A DNA stretch of 64,000 nt from an uncultured Clostridium sp. (GCA_946497695.1 CAMMLJ010000003.1:1-64000); one strand, 5' to 3'; counted from the first letter of the stretch, positions 7,610 to 18,062 are shown. A program made the numbers and translations. The notes: a model not told the origin generated them from the sequence alone.

Positions 7610-8803
7610 TTATTCTTTTAGTAATTCTATTGCTTTGTTTAATTGAGTATCTTGATCTTGTGGAATTGTAAGTGTATTTTTATACTCATCTGGTAATTCT
7701 ACAGTTTCATCTGGTTCTATACCTACTTTATTTATTTTGTTTCTATTCGGAGTATAATATTCATTTGTTGTGATTTTTAATCCTGTTCCATCTTTCATTG
7801 TTAATAGCTCTTGTATTACTCCTTTTCCAAATGTAGTAGTTCCTACAATTTTAGCAACTCCGTTATCTTTTAATGCTCCTGCTAATATTTCAGATGCACT
7901 TGCTGTATTTTCATTTGTTAGTATTATAATAGGTACATTAATTGATTTATCTTCTTCTGAATAAGTAATATCTTCATTCTCTTCTTTGTCTTTCGTTATT
8001 AGTAATGTACTTCCTTTATCTGTAAATAAATCTGCAATTGCTGTTGCCTCGTCAACAATTCCTCCTCCATTATTTCTTAAATCTATTATTAATGATTGTA
8101 TATTTTTTCCTTTTAATTCTTCTAATTTTTCTGTAAATTCTGTGCTACAACCTTGGTCAAAACTAGAAATTTTTAAATATCCTATATTTCCTTCAAAAAC
8201 ATTAGCTTCTACTGGATTAACTCGTACATTTTTTCTTTCCACTTCAAATTCTAAAGTTTCTTCTCCTCTTAATACCTGAATTTTTACAGTTGTTCCTTCC
8301 TGGCCTTTCATTTTATTTGTAGCCTCTGTTATTTGCTCTCCAGTATAGTTTTCTCCATCTACTTGAATTATATAGTCTCCAGCTAATATTCCAGCAGCTT
8401 CTGCTGGTGAACCTTTAATTGGTGATAATACTCTTATAGCATTTTTCTCTGTATCTTGAAAAATATATACACCTATCCCTACAAATTCGCCCTCTATATT
8501 GTCAGTTTTATACTCTTCTAATTCTTCCTTTGTAAAATATTGAGAATATTCATCATCTAAGCCTTCTACATAACCTTTCATTGTTTCATCAAAAATTTTA
8601 TTTTCATCTATTTCGCCTAAATAATCTTTATCTACTATTTGTTCTATGGTCGTTAATTTACTTGTTATTTTATCTAATAATGTACTTGGTTCTTCATTAT
8701 TCATTATAATAATTGTAATCATAGAAGATATTACAGCTGTTAATAATATAGTTAATATAATGCTTTTTACAAAAATACTTTTTGAAAAATTATTTTCCTT
8801 CAT
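7610..8803 (-). CDS. ctpA: S41 carboxyl-terminal processing protease (CtpA/CtpB type)
   Basis: A membrane-anchored serine protease that trims proteins outside the membrane. It has a signal-anchor helix (residues 11-34), a PDZ domain (about 95-180, with SPAEAAGILAGDYIIQVDG) and an S41 catalytic domain (about 200-370). The catalytic dyad is visible as the Ser in NTASASEI (about 299-306) and Lys327 in TTFGKGVIQ. Length 397 is normal for CtpA/B. RBS GGAGG stands before ATG. The LCP gene follows in the same operon, pointing to a role in envelope maintenance or sporulation, although no SpoIVF substrate gene is nearby. Confidence 0.93.
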   Translation of the reverse strand: MKENNFSKSIFVKSIILTILLTAVISSMITIIIMNNEEPSTLLDKITSKLTTIEQIVDKDYLGEIDENKIFDETMKGYVEGLDDEYSQYFTKEELEEYKTDNIEGEFVGIGVYIFQDTEKNAIRVLSPIKGSPAEAAGILAGDYIIQVDGENYTGEQITEATNKMKGQEGTTVKIQVLRGEETLEFEVERKNVRVNPVEANVFEGNIGYLKISSFDQGCSTEFTEKLEELKGKNIQSLIIDLRNNGGGIVDEATAIADLFTDKGSTLLITKDKEENEDITYSEEDKSINVPIIILTNENTASASEILAGALKDNGVAKIVGTTTFGKGVIQELLTMKDGTGLKITTNEYYTPNRNKINKVGIEPDETVELPDEYKNTLTIPQDQDTQLNKAIELLKE

Positions 8804-8891
8804 ATATCCCTCCTAAAATTCTTTACTATTATACTACAAATAATAATATATAGTATATAGTTTTAAGATTTTTTTAAGAAATATTTTTGCA

Positions 8892-8921
8892 CAGAAAAAG
8901 AGGCTATATCTAGCCCCTTTT
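8892..8921 (-). terminator. Terminator of rpsB-tsf
   Basis: On the minus strand a GGGGCTA/TAGCCTC stem is followed by TTTTTCT, located right after the tsf stop. Confidence 0.75.
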
Positions 8922-8933
8922 ATTTTAAATTTT

Positions 8934-9812
8934 TTATTGTAATTGTTTTGCAACTTCTTCTGCAAAGTTTTCTTCTTTCTTTTCGATTCCTTCACCTTTT
9001 TCAAATCTTGCAAATCTAACAACTTCTGCATTATTTTCTTTTAATATATCTGATATTTTCTTATCAGGATTCTTTACGAATTCTTGATCTATTAAACAGA
9101 TTTCTTCATAGAATTTTCTTAATCTTCCTTGTACCATTTTTTCAGCTATTGCTTCTGGTTTTCCTTCATTCATAGCTTGTACTTTTAATATTTCCATTTC
9201 TTTTTGTACTCTTTCTTCTGGTACATCTGCTTCTTTAACAAACTCTGGTCTTGCTGCAGCTATTTGCATACAGATATCTTTAGCAAGTTCAGATGTTCCA
9301 CTTGTTAATTCTACTAAAACAGCTATTTTTCCGTCACCATGAATATATTTTTCTATTAAACCTGTTGTTTCAAATCTTTCAAATCTACGAATATTCATAT
9401 TTTCACCAATTGTTGCTATTTTATTTGTTAAAACTTCTTGAACAGTTTTTCCTGCTTCTGTAATTGATTCTTGTGCTAATAATTCTTCTACATTTGCTGG
9501 ATTTTTTTCTACTACTTGTTTTGCTACATCCATAACAAAATCTCTAAATTCTTGGTTTTTAGCAACAAAGTCTGTTTCTGCATTAACTTCTACTATAGCT
9601 CCAACTTTTCCATCTTCTGAAACATAGCATTCTACTAAACCTTCTGCTGCAACTCTTCCAGATTTTTTTGCAGCTTTTGCTATACCTCTTTCGCGTAATA
9701 ATTCTATAGCTTTTTCCATATCTCCATCTGTTTCTGTTAAAACTTTTTTGCAGTCCATCATTCCTGCACCTGTTTTTTCTCTTAACTCTTTAACTTGAGC
9801 AGCTGTAATCAT
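8934..9812 (-). CDS. tsf: Elongation factor Ts
   Basis: Guanine-nucleotide exchange factor for EF-Tu. The N-terminal UBA-like domain carries the signature VKELREKTGAGMMDCKKVL and ERGIAKAAKKSGR, followed by the core with NAETDFVAKNQEF. The 292-residue length equals the full two-subdomain form. It is downstream of rpsB, the usual order. The 125-nt gap contains GTGAGAA...TTCTCAC followed by T7 on the minus strand, a possible attenuator that would tune tsf relative to rpsB. RBS AAAGGAGG before ATG. Confidence 0.98.
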   Translation of the reverse strand: MITAAQVKELREKTGAGMMDCKKVLTETDGDMEKAIELLRERGIAKAAKKSGRVAAEGLVECYVSEDGKVGAIVEVNAETDFVAKNQEFRDFVMDVAKQVVEKNPANVEELLAQESITEAGKTVQEVLTNKIATIGENMNIRRFERFETTGLIEKYIHGDGKIAVLVELTSGTSELAKDICMQIAAARPEFVKEADVPEERVQKEMEILKVQAMNEGKPEAIAEKMVQGRLRKFYEEICLIDQEFVKNPDKKISDILKENNAEVVRFARFEKGEGIEKKEENFAEEVAKQLQ

Positions 9813-9937
9813 TTTTATTCCTCCTTTTATTTATAGAACTTATCGTTCTTTTTTACTATTATCTAAAAAAAGTGAGAATGTAAAACATCAATTTCTAGAT
9901 TTAATTAATATTTTATATCTTCTCACCTTCTCATTTA

Positions 9938-10711
9938 TTATTCTTCTACTGTTTCTTCAGCAACTTCTTCCATACTTTTTTCTGTATTTTCAGCTACTTG
10001 TTCTTCTGAAGCTGATGTTTCGAAAGTTTCTCCTTGATTTCCTTCTATAACTGCATTTGCAACTACGTCTGCTATTAATTTAACAGCTCTTATTGCATCA
10101 TCATTTCCAGGTATTGCATAATCTACATCTTCTGGATTGCAGTTAGTATCTACTAAACCTACAACTGGTATATTTAATTTTTTAGCTTCTAATATAGCTG
10201 TTCTTTCTTTTTTAGGGTCTACTACGAATAAAACCCCTGGAATTTCTTCCATTTCTTTTATTCCACCTAAGTTCTTTTCTAATTTTTCCATCTCTTTTTT
10301 AAGAACGATTACTTCTTTTTTAGGTAGAACTTCGAAAGTTCCATCTTCTTGCATTCTTTCTAATTCTTTTAATCTTTCTACTCTTGTTCTGATAGTTTTG
10401 AAGTTTGTTAACATTCCTCCTAACCATCTTTGATCTACATAATACATTCCACATCTTTCTGCAGCTTCTTTTACACATTCTTGAGCTTGTTTTTTAGTTC
10501 CTACGAAAAGAATTGTTTTTCCTTCTTCTGCTTGTTCTTTAACAAAGCTATATGCTTCGTCTAGTTTTTTAGATGTTTTTTGTAAATCGATAATATGGAT
10601 ACCATTTCTAGCTTGGAAAATATATTCAGCCATTCTTGGATCCCATCTTCTTGTTTGATGTCCAAAATGAACACCTGCTTCTAGTAATTGTTTCATTGCA
10701 ACTACTGCCAT
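9938..10711 (-). CDS. rpsB: 30S ribosomal protein S2
   Basis: Binds the 30S head-body junction. The sequence has the S2 hallmarks [50 protein letters not shown] and PGNDDAIRA. It continues past the usual end with about 30 acidic residues (Ser/Glu/Val-rich), similar to the acidic tail of L19 in this window. RBS GAGGAGG before ATG. The leader of about 110 nt holds two stem-loops, including CTTTAC/GTAAAG, which may be an S2 autoregulatory leader. It forms an operon with tsf. Confidence 0.98.
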   Translation of the reverse strand: MAVVAMKQLLEAGVHFGHQTRRWDPRMAEYIFQARNGIHIIDLQKTSKKLDEAYSFVKEQAEEGKTILFVGTKKQAQECVKEAAERCGMYYVDQRWLGGMLTNFKTIRTRVERLKELERMQEDGTFEVLPKKEVIVLKKEMEKLEKNLGGIKEMEEIPGVLFVVDPKKERTAILEAKKLNIPVVGLVDTNCNPEDVDYAIPGNDDAIRAVKLIADVVANAVIEGNQGETFETSASEEQVAENTEKSMEEVAEETVEE

Positions 10712-10827
10712 TTTAAATTCCTCCTCTTAGTTTTAATCTTCCATAAAGTATCATCATCTTTGGAAACTTTACTGTTATGTAAAGCACTCTCCTCAAATTA
10801 GCTTTATGTGTTTTTTCAACGAGTATT

Positions 10828-10857
10828 ATTATAACACACCAAATATGCTTTTTGCAA
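10828..10857 (-). promoter_or_regulatory. rpsB promoter
   Basis: Minus strand: TTGCAA, 18-nt spacer, TATAAT; about 110 nt before the rpsB start. Confidence 0.65.
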
Positions 10858-10865
10858 GTATTTTC

Positions 10866-12245
10866 TTATATTTTTTGTACTGTTTGACCCTCTTTTGAAT
10901 CTTTAACAATGTATCCTTTTTCTTTTATTATATCTCTTATTTTATCTGATTCAGCCCAATCTTTGTTCTTTCTTGCCTCAGCTCTTTTCGTTAATAACTC
11001 TTTAATATCATCTGGTATCTCTTCTTCTTTGTGTTCATCAATTTTAATTCCTAAAACTCTATCAAATTTCTTTAACAGTTCTGCTAACTTTTTAGATTTC
11101 TCAGTTCTTTTTGCTACTTCCCATACAACACTCATTGCTACCGGCATATTAAGATCATCATTTATTGCTTCATTAAAATCCTTTTCATATTTTGATATAA
11201 GTTCTTCTGCGACATCTTCTGTTCCAGTTAAATGTTTTTGATATGCTTCTCTTAGCCTGTCTAACGCTATTTTTGCAGAATCCATTCCTTCCCAAGTAAA
11301 GTTTAATTTTTTTCTATATTGTATTGAATAGCAAAATAGTTTATATACTAAAGGATCATATCCTCTGTCTACTATATCTTGTAACAAGTAAACATTTCCT
11401 AAACTCTTTGACATTTTTCCGCCATTTATTAGCAAAAATTCACCATGCATCCAGTAATTAGCTGGTATCTTTCCACACATTCCTTTGCTTTGTGCTATTT
11501 CATTTTCGTGATGTGTTGGAATCAAATCAATACCGCCTGTATGAATATCAAAAACTTCTCCTAAATATTTTTGGCTCATAACAGAACATTCTATATGCCA
11601 GCCAGGATAGCTTGGTCCCCAAGGACTATCCCATTTCATAAGGTGATTTTCTGGTGCTTTAATCCAAACTGCAAAATCATGTGGATTTCTTTTTTCTGTA
11701 TCTACTTCTACTCTTGCCCCCGCTTTTTGATTTTCTACATCTAAATTTGATAATACTGGATATTTATCTAATTTAGAAATATCAAAATATATAGCTGTTG
11801 AAGTTTCATATGCATATCCTTTTTTTACTAGTTCTTCTACTACATTTAGCATATCTTGAATATTATCTGTTGCCTTGCAAATTATTTCTGGAATCTCAAT
11901 ATTTAATCTATTTAAATCTCTAAAAAATAATTTTGTATAATAATTTGCTATTTCTAATGGTGTTTTTCCTTCTTGTTTTGCAGACTTTATCATCTTGTCT
12001 TCCCCTTCATCACCATCAGAAACTAAATGTCCAACATCTGTTATATTCATAGCTTGTTTTACTTTGTAACCATTATATTCTAATGTTCTTCTTAAATTAT
12101 CTTGAAATATATTTGTTCTCATATTACCAATTGTTGCATCTTTATACACTGTTGGACCACAAGAATATATTTTTACCTCTTTTTCATCTAGCGGTTTAAA
12201 TTTATCCTTTGAGTGTGTTAATGTATTATAAAAATATATATCCAT
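10866..12245 (-). CDS. cysS: Cysteinyl-tRNA synthetase
   Basis: Class I synthetase charging tRNA-Cys. It contains the zinc/HIGH region CGPTVYKDATIGNMR, the catalytic WHIECSVMS segment, the His ligands in HHENEIAQS and the KMSKS loop (GGKMSKSLGN). The start is placed at the ATG giving MDIYFYN, five codons inside the longest frame, because AAGGAGG lies 7 nt before it. About 459 residues is normal. It lies between rpsB and the PBP gene as an independent unit; no T-box is visible in the short 70-nt upstream region. Confidence 0.97.
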   Translation of the reverse strand: MDIYFYNTLTHSKDKFKPLDEKEVKIYSCGPTVYKDATIGNMRTNIFQDNLRRTLEYNGYKVKQAMNITDVGHLVSDGDEGEDKMIKSAKQEGKTPLEIANYYTKLFFRDLNRLNIEIPEIICKATDNIQDMLNVVEELVKKGYAYETSTAIYFDISKLDKYPVLSNLDVENQKAGARVEVDTEKRNPHDFAVWIKAPENHLMKWDSPWGPSYPGWHIECSVMSQKYLGEVFDIHTGGIDLIPTHHENEIAQSKGMCGKIPANYWMHGEFLLINGGKMSKSLGNVYLLQDIVDRGYDPLVYKLFCYSIQYRKKLNFTWEGMDSAKIALDRLREAYQKHLTGTEDVAEELISKYEKDFNEAINDDLNMPVAMSVVWEVAKRTEKSKKLAELLKKFDRVLGIKIDEHKEEEIPDDIKELLTKRAEARKNKDWAESDKIRDIIKEKGYIVKDSKEGQTVQKI

Positions 12246-12273
12246 AGTAGCCTCCTTCATTATTTATATTATT

Positions 12274-12313
12274 AAGAAAACATCTTAAAAGTATCTCTTT
12301 TAGGATGTTTTCT
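12274..12313 (-). terminator. Hairpin after the PBP gene
   Basis: AAGAAAACATC...GATGTTTTCTT with an inner TAAAAG/CTTTTA pairing, 18 bp with a small bulge. On the minus strand the stem ends in TTTTCTT. Confidence 0.6.
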
Positions 12314-12329
12314 TCTGTTTTATCATACA

Positions 12330-14867
12330 CTATTCTGTTGTTGTAGCTGGTGGTTCTGTTCCTCCACCTGATATAGAATTATCAGTTCCTCCTGATGAAC
12401 CTCCGCCTGAGTCTGGTGGATTAGTTTCTCCTCCTGAAGTTTCATTTCCACTTCCTGTTGATGGCGGTGTAGTAACAGTATTATCAACCGTATTCGTTGA
12501 TGGTTTTGGTTCTTCTACTGGTTTTGTATGAATTGTACAATTTTGCGTTGGAGCATTTCCATAATAACCACTGTAATCAGATTTCCATTTAGCATTCTTC
12601 TCCCTTTCAGGAATTGTCGTATATGTCCTTGTATATGTACTTGGACAATATTCCGTAGCAATCTTTCCTGACTCTGAACACAATGTGACAGTAGTTCTAC
12701 CTCCATCACAAGTTTCAGTTGGTTCTGTACCACTTACAAATATTTCGTTGTATGTGTCTGAGCATCTAGAACTTGCAAGTAAGCCAGTATCTCTACAAAT
12801 TCTCTTTGTAACTATTCCACTTGGTTCTTCAAATCTTGCACTCTCTAAATCTTTATTAATACTCGTCATTATAGCATCCCAAATTTGACCTGCTGGATTT
12901 CTTCCACTAAAATTGATTTCCTTATTTTCATCATAACCATACCATGTTGCAGCAGTATAGTATGGAGTAAATCCACAAAGCCATCTATCCTTTGATTCGT
13001 TAGTTGTACCAGTCTTTGCAGCAACATCCATTCCAGAAATTGCACAATATGTCGCTGTACCATAGCTCTCTGTAACTGGTGCTGTTAAAATAGATTGTAA
13101 AACATATGCATTTTGCCCTGTCATGACTTGTTTTCTTTCTTGTTCTGGCTCTAGAACAACATTTCCATTTCTATCTTCAACTTTTGTATAGAATGTTGGT
13201 TCTATATATTCGCCATCATTTGCAATCATTGCATAAGCTGCTGCCATTTCTAATGGAGTTATACCATTTGTTATTCCACCTAAAGCTAATTGAACAGCTT
13301 CATCATTATGTTTTTTATTCTCACTTGCTGTAACTAATTTACTCACACCTATTTCTCTTAAGAAATTAATTGAATTTAATGGACCTATCTCTACCATAGC
13401 CTTTACGTTAGGTATGTTTTGTGATCTTGCAATTGCTTCTCTCATTGTCATAGAACCTTCGAATTTTCCACTATCATTTTTAGGTTCGTATGGATTTGAT
13501 TCTGTTCCAAAATTTGTCTTAACATCTGCATATACTGTTCCTGCTGTTATGACTTTATTTTCTAGTCCTGGAGCTATTACTGCTATTGGTTTTATTGTAG
13601 AACCTGGTTGTCTATAAGCTTGTGTTGCCCTATTAAATCCTGAAGCATTAACCTCTGTTCCAAGGCCTCCAACAGTTCCAACGACTTGCCCCGTTTTATG
13701 ATCTATTACAACCATTGCAGCTTGAGATTTTATCGTTTCACCATTGTCACCTTTTCTAGTTCTTTGGTATTTATCTGTTTTCTTAAATTCTTCCTCCATT
13801 GTTGATTGAATAGCCGCATCTTCAGTTGAATAAATTACATATCCTTTGCTTCTAAGTTGCAAATCTGCAAATTCTGCATTCCAGTTGTTCTTTTCCATTA
13901 AATCATTTTTAACTTGATTTATCGCGGCTGCTGTATGATAAGAATAATTTGCTGCATTTGTTGTCGTCTCTCCTTTATTAAAAGCTAGACCATTGTTAAC
14001 TTCTTCAACTGCTGCATTATATTCTTCATCACTAGTTATTGCTCCTAGTTCTTTCATTTTCATTAAAACAGTTTTAGTTCTGTTTTTTATCTTCTCTTGC
14101 ATTTCTGCATTATCTGTTTCGAATGGTTTATATGCATTAGGTGAATGATTTATCCCTGCTAAAAACGCACACTCTGCTAAGCTTAAATCTTTACAAGATT
14201 TATTAAAATAGTATTTTGAGGCAACTTCTACCCCATATGCTTTATCTCCTAAAAAGATAATATTTAAATAAAGTTCTAGTATCTGATCTTTAGATATTAA
14301 TCTTTCTACTTGATATGCTTTTGACATTTCTTTTACTTTTCTTATCATTCCTGCAACACCAGTATCATCTTTATCTGATGTTAAGTTTTTAACTAATTGT
14401 TGTGTTATTGTACTTCCACCATATGAAGATGATCCTCCATTAATTATGTATTGGAATGTTGCTCCAAGTGTTCTTTTTATATCCACACCATGATGTTGAT
14501 AAAATCTTTCATCTTCGATTGAAACAAATGCTTTTGGCAAATAATCTGGCATTTCTTCCTTTGAAACTACAGTTCTATTTTCTTCTCCTGATAAATTAGC
14601 AATTTCATTACCATCTTTATCTAGTACTACTGTATTCATATTCTCGATAATTAAATCTTCTTTAGTAATTTTAAAATCATCACCAAAAAGACCAAAAAAT
14701 ATTCCTGCACATACTCCTGCTATTGCGATAATAAATAATACAAAAATAATTAATATAATTTTTAATATTTTCTTTCTTCTTGGATTTTTTACTTTTTCAC
14801 TCTTACCTTTAGAATGGGTACTTTTTCTTTTTTTATTACTTTTTTCTTTTATATCTTTACTCCCCAT
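12330..14867 (-). CDS. ponA: Class A penicillin-binding protein (PBP1A family)
   Basis: A bifunctional peptidoglycan synthase. A Lys-rich cytoplasmic tail and one membrane helix (about residues 33-57) precede the GT51 transglycosylase (EDERFYQHHGVDIKR, GGSTITQQLVKNL, then the KAYQVERL region). The transpeptidase domain carries SxxK in QPGSTIKPIAV, SQNIPNVK and the KTGTT box (AAKTGTTNESKD). Three Cys pairs (CRDTG, CSDTY, CDGG, CSESG) precede a Ser/Gly/Thr/Pro-rich low-complexity tail of about 55 residues, as in many clostridial PBP1 proteins. RBS AGGAGGG before ATG. It is followed by a hairpin, so probably monocistronic. Confidence 0.96.
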   Translation of the reverse strand: MGSKDIKEKSNKKRKSTHSKGKSEKVKNPRRKKILKIILIIFVLFIIAIAGVCAGIFFGLFGDDFKITKEDLIIENMNTVVLDKDGNEIANLSGEENRTVVSKEEMPDYLPKAFVSIEDERFYQHHGVDIKRTLGATFQYIINGGSSSYGGSTITQQLVKNLTSDKDDTGVAGMIRKVKEMSKAYQVERLISKDQILELYLNIIFLGDKAYGVEVASKYYFNKSCKDLSLAECAFLAGINHSPNAYKPFETDNAEMQEKIKNRTKTVLMKMKELGAITSDEEYNAAVEEVNNGLAFNKGETTTNAANYSYHTAAAINQVKNDLMEKNNWNAEFADLQLRSKGYVIYSTEDAAIQSTMEEEFKKTDKYQRTRKGDNGETIKSQAAMVVIDHKTGQVVGTVGGLGTEVNASGFNRATQAYRQPGSTIKPIAVIAPGLENKVITAGTVYADVKTNFGTESNPYEPKNDSGKFEGSMTMREAIARSQNIPNVKAMVEIGPLNSINFLREIGVSKLVTASENKKHNDEAVQLALGGITNGITPLEMAAAYAMIANDGEYIEPTFYTKVEDRNGNVVLEPEQERKQVMTGQNAYVLQSILTAPVTESYGTATYCAISGMDVAAKTGTTNESKDRWLCGFTPYYTAATWYGYDENKEINFSGRNPAGQIWDAIMTSINKDLESARFEEPSGIVTKRICRDTGLLASSRCSDTYNEIFVSGTEPTETCDGGRTTVTLCSESGKIATEYCPSTYTRTYTTIPEREKNAKWKSDYSGYYGNAPTQNCTIHTKPVEEPKPSTNTVDNTVTTPPSTGSGNETSGGETNPPDSGGGSSGGTDNSISGGGTEPPATTTE

Positions 14868-14948
14868 TTTTACCCTCCTTAAGCAAAAACTTAAATCATG
14901 AATATTATATTATAAAATTTATAAAAGATAAAGTTTTTTAAGTAAATT

Positions 14949-15791
14949 TTAATAATCTTCATCTATTATATCATTAAATTCAGTTATAATCTTTGCACCA
15001 TCTTTTATTAATCTATTTGTTCCTACCGACATCTTATTATTAATATTACCTGGAACAACATATATCTCTTTTCCTAATTCTAAAGAAAAATCTACTGTTA
15101 TCATTGTTCCACTTTTTTCATTTTCTGCTTCTACCACTACCAATTTATCTGCCAAAGCACTTATTATCCTATTTCTTGCTGGAAAATTATTTTTTAATGG
15201 CTTGGTACCTACAATATATTCAGAAATAATACAACCATCATTATTTATTATTTTTTTAGCAATTTCTCTATTCTGATATGGATATATATTATCTAATCCA
15301 TTTCCTATAACAGCTATTGCCCTACCTGATGTGCTATTTACTGAATTTTCTTTTAGTACTCCTAAATGAGAATTAACGTCAATCCCTAATGCTAGGCCAC
15401 TTATTGTATGAATATTATTCTTAGATAAAAAACTCCCTATTTGCCTAGCAATATTTATACCATAGTTACTAGCTTTTCTTGCGCCAATAACAGCAATTTT
15501 ATTTTTTCTATTTAAAATTTTACAATTTCCAATTGCATATATTGCAATTGGTGCATCATATAAATTCTTTAGTTGTTTAGGATAATCCTTATCATAATAA
15601 GTTATAACTTGTATATTTTTTTCTTGCATATACTTAATGTATTTATCTATCTTTTCCTCCTGATTTAAATTTAAAATACTACATATTTCATTTATATTCT
15701 CATAATTATGTAATAACTCTATTTTCTTTTTATTTGTAATTTTTTTATATTCTGCTAACATAAGCCAATTAACTAATTCTTTATAAATCAT
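14949..15791 (-). CDS. dprA: DNA-processing protein DprA/Smf
   Basis: DprA loads RecA on incoming single-stranded DNA during transformation and may act more widely in recombination. The Rossmann-like domain shows VIGARKASNYG, ISGLALGID, VIGNGLDNIYP, NFPARNRIIS and GTMITVDFSLELGK, all family hallmarks. About 280 residues; there is little sequence after the core, so the C-terminal winged-helix domain of longer DprA proteins is missing. The start is put at the ATG giving MIYKELV, behind AGGAGG. Upstream TTG in the same frame lacks an RBS. A terminator separates it from folD. Confidence 0.95.
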   Translation of the reverse strand: MIYKELVNWLMLAEYKKITNKKKIELLHNYENINEICSILNLNQEEKIDKYIKYMQEKNIQVITYYDKDYPKQLKNLYDAPIAIYAIGNCKILNRKNKIAVIGARKASNYGINIARQIGSFLSKNNIHTISGLALGIDVNSHLGVLKENSVNSTSGRAIAVIGNGLDNIYPYQNREIAKKIINNDGCIISEYIVGTKPLKNNFPARNRIISALADKLVVVEAENEKSGTMITVDFSLELGKEIYVVPGNINNKMSVGTNRLIKDGAKIITEFNDIIDEDY

Positions 15792-15810
15792 ATAACCTCC
15801 TAAAAAACAC

Positions 15811-15840
15811 AAAAGGAGAAGTAAAAACTTCCCCCTTTTA
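15811..15840 (-). terminator. Terminator between folD and dprA
   Basis: Minus strand: AAAAGGGGGAAG / CTTCTCCTTTT stem ending in CCTTTTGTGTTTTTT. The dprA RBS lies just after it. Confidence 0.65.
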
Positions 15841-15860
15841 TTTATATATAAACCCTTTTA

Positions 15861-16709
15861 CTATTTACTTTGATTTTTTGCTGCTTTTACGATATTATTC
15901 ATAAGCATTGCTATTGTCATAGGACCAACTCCCCCCGGAACTGGTGTTATATATGATGTTTTTTTAGAAACTTCTTCAAAATCTACATCTCCCGTTATCT
16001 TACCATTTTCCATTCTATTAATTCCTACATCAATAACTGTAGCACCTTCTTTTACCATATCTGCTTTTAAAAACTTTGGTTTTCCCATTGCAGTTACAAT
16101 TATATCTGCATCTTTTGTAATTTTCTCGATTTCTTTTGTTTTAGAATGGCATATAGTAACTGTTGCATTTTTAGATAAAAGACATTGTATTAATGGCTTT
16201 CCTACTATATTGCTTCTACCAATTATAACTGCCTTTTTGCCTTCTGTTGGTATGTTATATTCTTCTATCATCTTTACAATACCATAAGGTGTACAAGAAA
16301 CAAAACAATCTTGTCCTAAAGCCAACTTTCCCACATTTATTGGATTAAATCCATCTACATCTTTTCTATAATCTATTTTTTTAAATGCTTCGTTTATATC
16401 CAAATGTTTAGGTAATGGACTTTGTAATAATACTCCATTAATACTTTTATCTTCATTTAATTCATCTATTAAAGCTAATAATTCTTCCATTGTTGTATTT
16501 TCTGGTAATAGATGTTCTTCATATTCTATACCAATTTCATTACAAGCTCTATTTTTATTTCTTACATATATTTTTGATGCTGGGTCATCTCCAACTAAAA
16601 TGACTGCAAATTTTGGTTTAATCCCTTCCTTTTTTAACTCATCCACATCTTTTTTTAGATTTTCTCTTATTTTTTTTGCTAAAGCTTTTCCATCTATTAT
16701 TTCTGTCAT
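15861..16709 (-). CDS. folD: Bifunctional methylene-THF dehydrogenase/cyclohydrolase
   Basis: Interconverts 5,10-methylene-, methenyl- and 10-formyl-tetrahydrofolate. Motifs: VGDDPASKIYVRNK with the catalytic Lys in the YVxxK position, LLQSPLPKHLD, DVDGFNP, GRSNIVGKP and PVPGGVGPMTIAML. Length 282 is standard. RBS GGAGG lies before ATG. The neighbouring polymerase gene ends 55 nt upstream on the same strand, so transcription may be shared. Confidence 0.98.
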   Translation of the reverse strand: MTEIIDGKALAKKIRENLKKDVDELKKEGIKPKFAVILVGDDPASKIYVRNKNRACNEIGIEYEEHLLPENTTMEELLALIDELNEDKSINGVLLQSPLPKHLDINEAFKKIDYRKDVDGFNPINVGKLALGQDCFVSCTPYGIVKMIEEYNIPTEGKKAVIIGRSNIVGKPLIQCLLSKNATVTICHSKTKEIEKITKDADIIVTAMGKPKFLKADMVKEGATVIDVGINRMENGKITGDVDFEEVSKKTSYITPVPGGVGPMTIAMLMNNIVKAAKNQSK

Positions 16710-16764
16710 TTTTTGCCTCCGTTTTTTAAAAGATTTTATACTATATATCTTGTTTTTGCAATAT

Positions 16765-17970
16765 CTAATCTTTTCTATTTATATTTTTAGTATGCTTCAT
16801 ATCCCCAGCTCTAGTTATAGTTTCATACCCATATTTATCTTTAATTAAATCTACTACTTTATCTAATTTTTCTTGTTTTTTGGTATCATTATTTTCAAAT
16901 ATTGAGATTTGCTTTTCATCTTCTTCACATAAATTATCTACTCGAATTCCAATCAATCTAATAGGCTCACCTTTGTATAATTGTCTTACTAATTGTTTTG
17001 CAGCATTAAATATTTCTTTAGTTGAATTTGTTGAAAAGTCAAGTTTTCTTTGATGTGAATAATTTTTAAATTCACTTGTTCTAAGCTGTACACTTACAAC
17101 ATTACAAAGCATCTTTATTTTTCTTAACCTATATGTTGTATGTTCTGTAAGTGCTAATAAAACTTCTTCTATTTTTTCTATATCATTTATATCTTGTGAT
17201 ACTGTAGTGGAATTTCCTACACACTTTGGTTTCTGATATGTATATACAACTTCTGATTCATCTATTCCGTTGGCATATTCCCACATAGTTTTTCCAAACT
17301 TACCAAATTTTTTTATTAGTAAATTTTTATCTACCTTAGCCAAATCTTCTATTGTTTTTACATTCATATTATATAATTTAGGAAGAGTTCTTCTTCCTAC
17401 CATAAATAATTCGGATATTGGTAATGTCCACATTTTTCTTGGAATTTCTTTTTCGTATAATGTATGTACTCTATCTGGTTTTTGAAAATCTGAAGCCATT
17501 TTAGCTAATAATTTATTATGTGCAACACCAATATTAACTGTAAATTTTAATTCTTCTTTTACTCTTTTACTAATTTCGTATGCAACATCTATTAATCTTC
17601 TACCATTTAAGAATTCGGTCATATCTACAAAACATTCATCTATAGAAAATCTTTCTACTTTATATGAATATTCTAACAATAATTTGTACAACATATCTGA
17701 ATATTTCCTATAAACTTTAAAATTACTCTCGTAAATTTTTATTGTAGGACATTTTTTCCTCGCACTATATAGTGGTTCTCCTGTTTTTATCCCAAATTGT
17801 TTTGCCAAATTGCTCTTGGCTAAAACAATTCCATGTCGTTGTTTTTCGTCCCCACCGATTATTGATGGAATCGTTCTTATATCTAGCTTTTCGCCACATT
17901 CTAATTTATATACCGCCAGCCAAGATAAAAAAGCATTATTTACATCAACATGTAAGATTTCTCTTTCCAT
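16765..17970 (-). CDS. dinB: Y-family DNA polymerase (DinB/Pol IV-like)
   Basis: A translesion polymerase. The palm carries ILHVDVNNAFLSW with the metal-binding Asp and, about 100 residues on, FSIDECFVDMT with the catalytic Asp-Glu pair. The Gly-rich IGGDEKQRHGIVLAKS and the helix-hairpin-helix region (LYNMNVKTIEDLAKV) and little-finger segment follow. At 401 residues it is full length and lacks an obvious C-terminal clamp-binding extension beyond the QISIFEN-like motif (about residue 365), which fits a beta-clamp motif. RBS GAAATAAATGG is weak. No LexA box is seen. Confidence 0.93.
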   Translation of the reverse strand: MEREILHVDVNNAFLSWLAVYKLECGEKLDIRTIPSIIGGDEKQRHGIVLAKSNLAKQFGIKTGEPLYSARKKCPTIKIYESNFKVYRKYSDMLYKLLLEYSYKVERFSIDECFVDMTEFLNGRRLIDVAYEISKRVKEELKFTVNIGVAHNKLLAKMASDFQKPDRVHTLYEKEIPRKMWTLPISELFMVGRRTLPKLYNMNVKTIEDLAKVDKNLLIKKFGKFGKTMWEYANGIDESEVVYTYQKPKCVGNSTTVSQDINDIEKIEEVLLALTEHTTYRLRKIKMLCNVVSVQLRTSEFKNYSHQRKLDFSTNSTKEIFNAAKQLVRQLYKGEPIRLIGIRVDNLCEEDEKQISIFENNDTKKQEKLDKVVDLIKDKYGYETITRAGDMKHTKNINRKD

Positions 17971-18062
17971 TTATTTCACCATCGCTATTATAAAACATTT
18001 GTTCTTACATGTCAATAAAAAAGAGCAAAATAATTTGCCCCCCAATAATCTAAATATTTAAT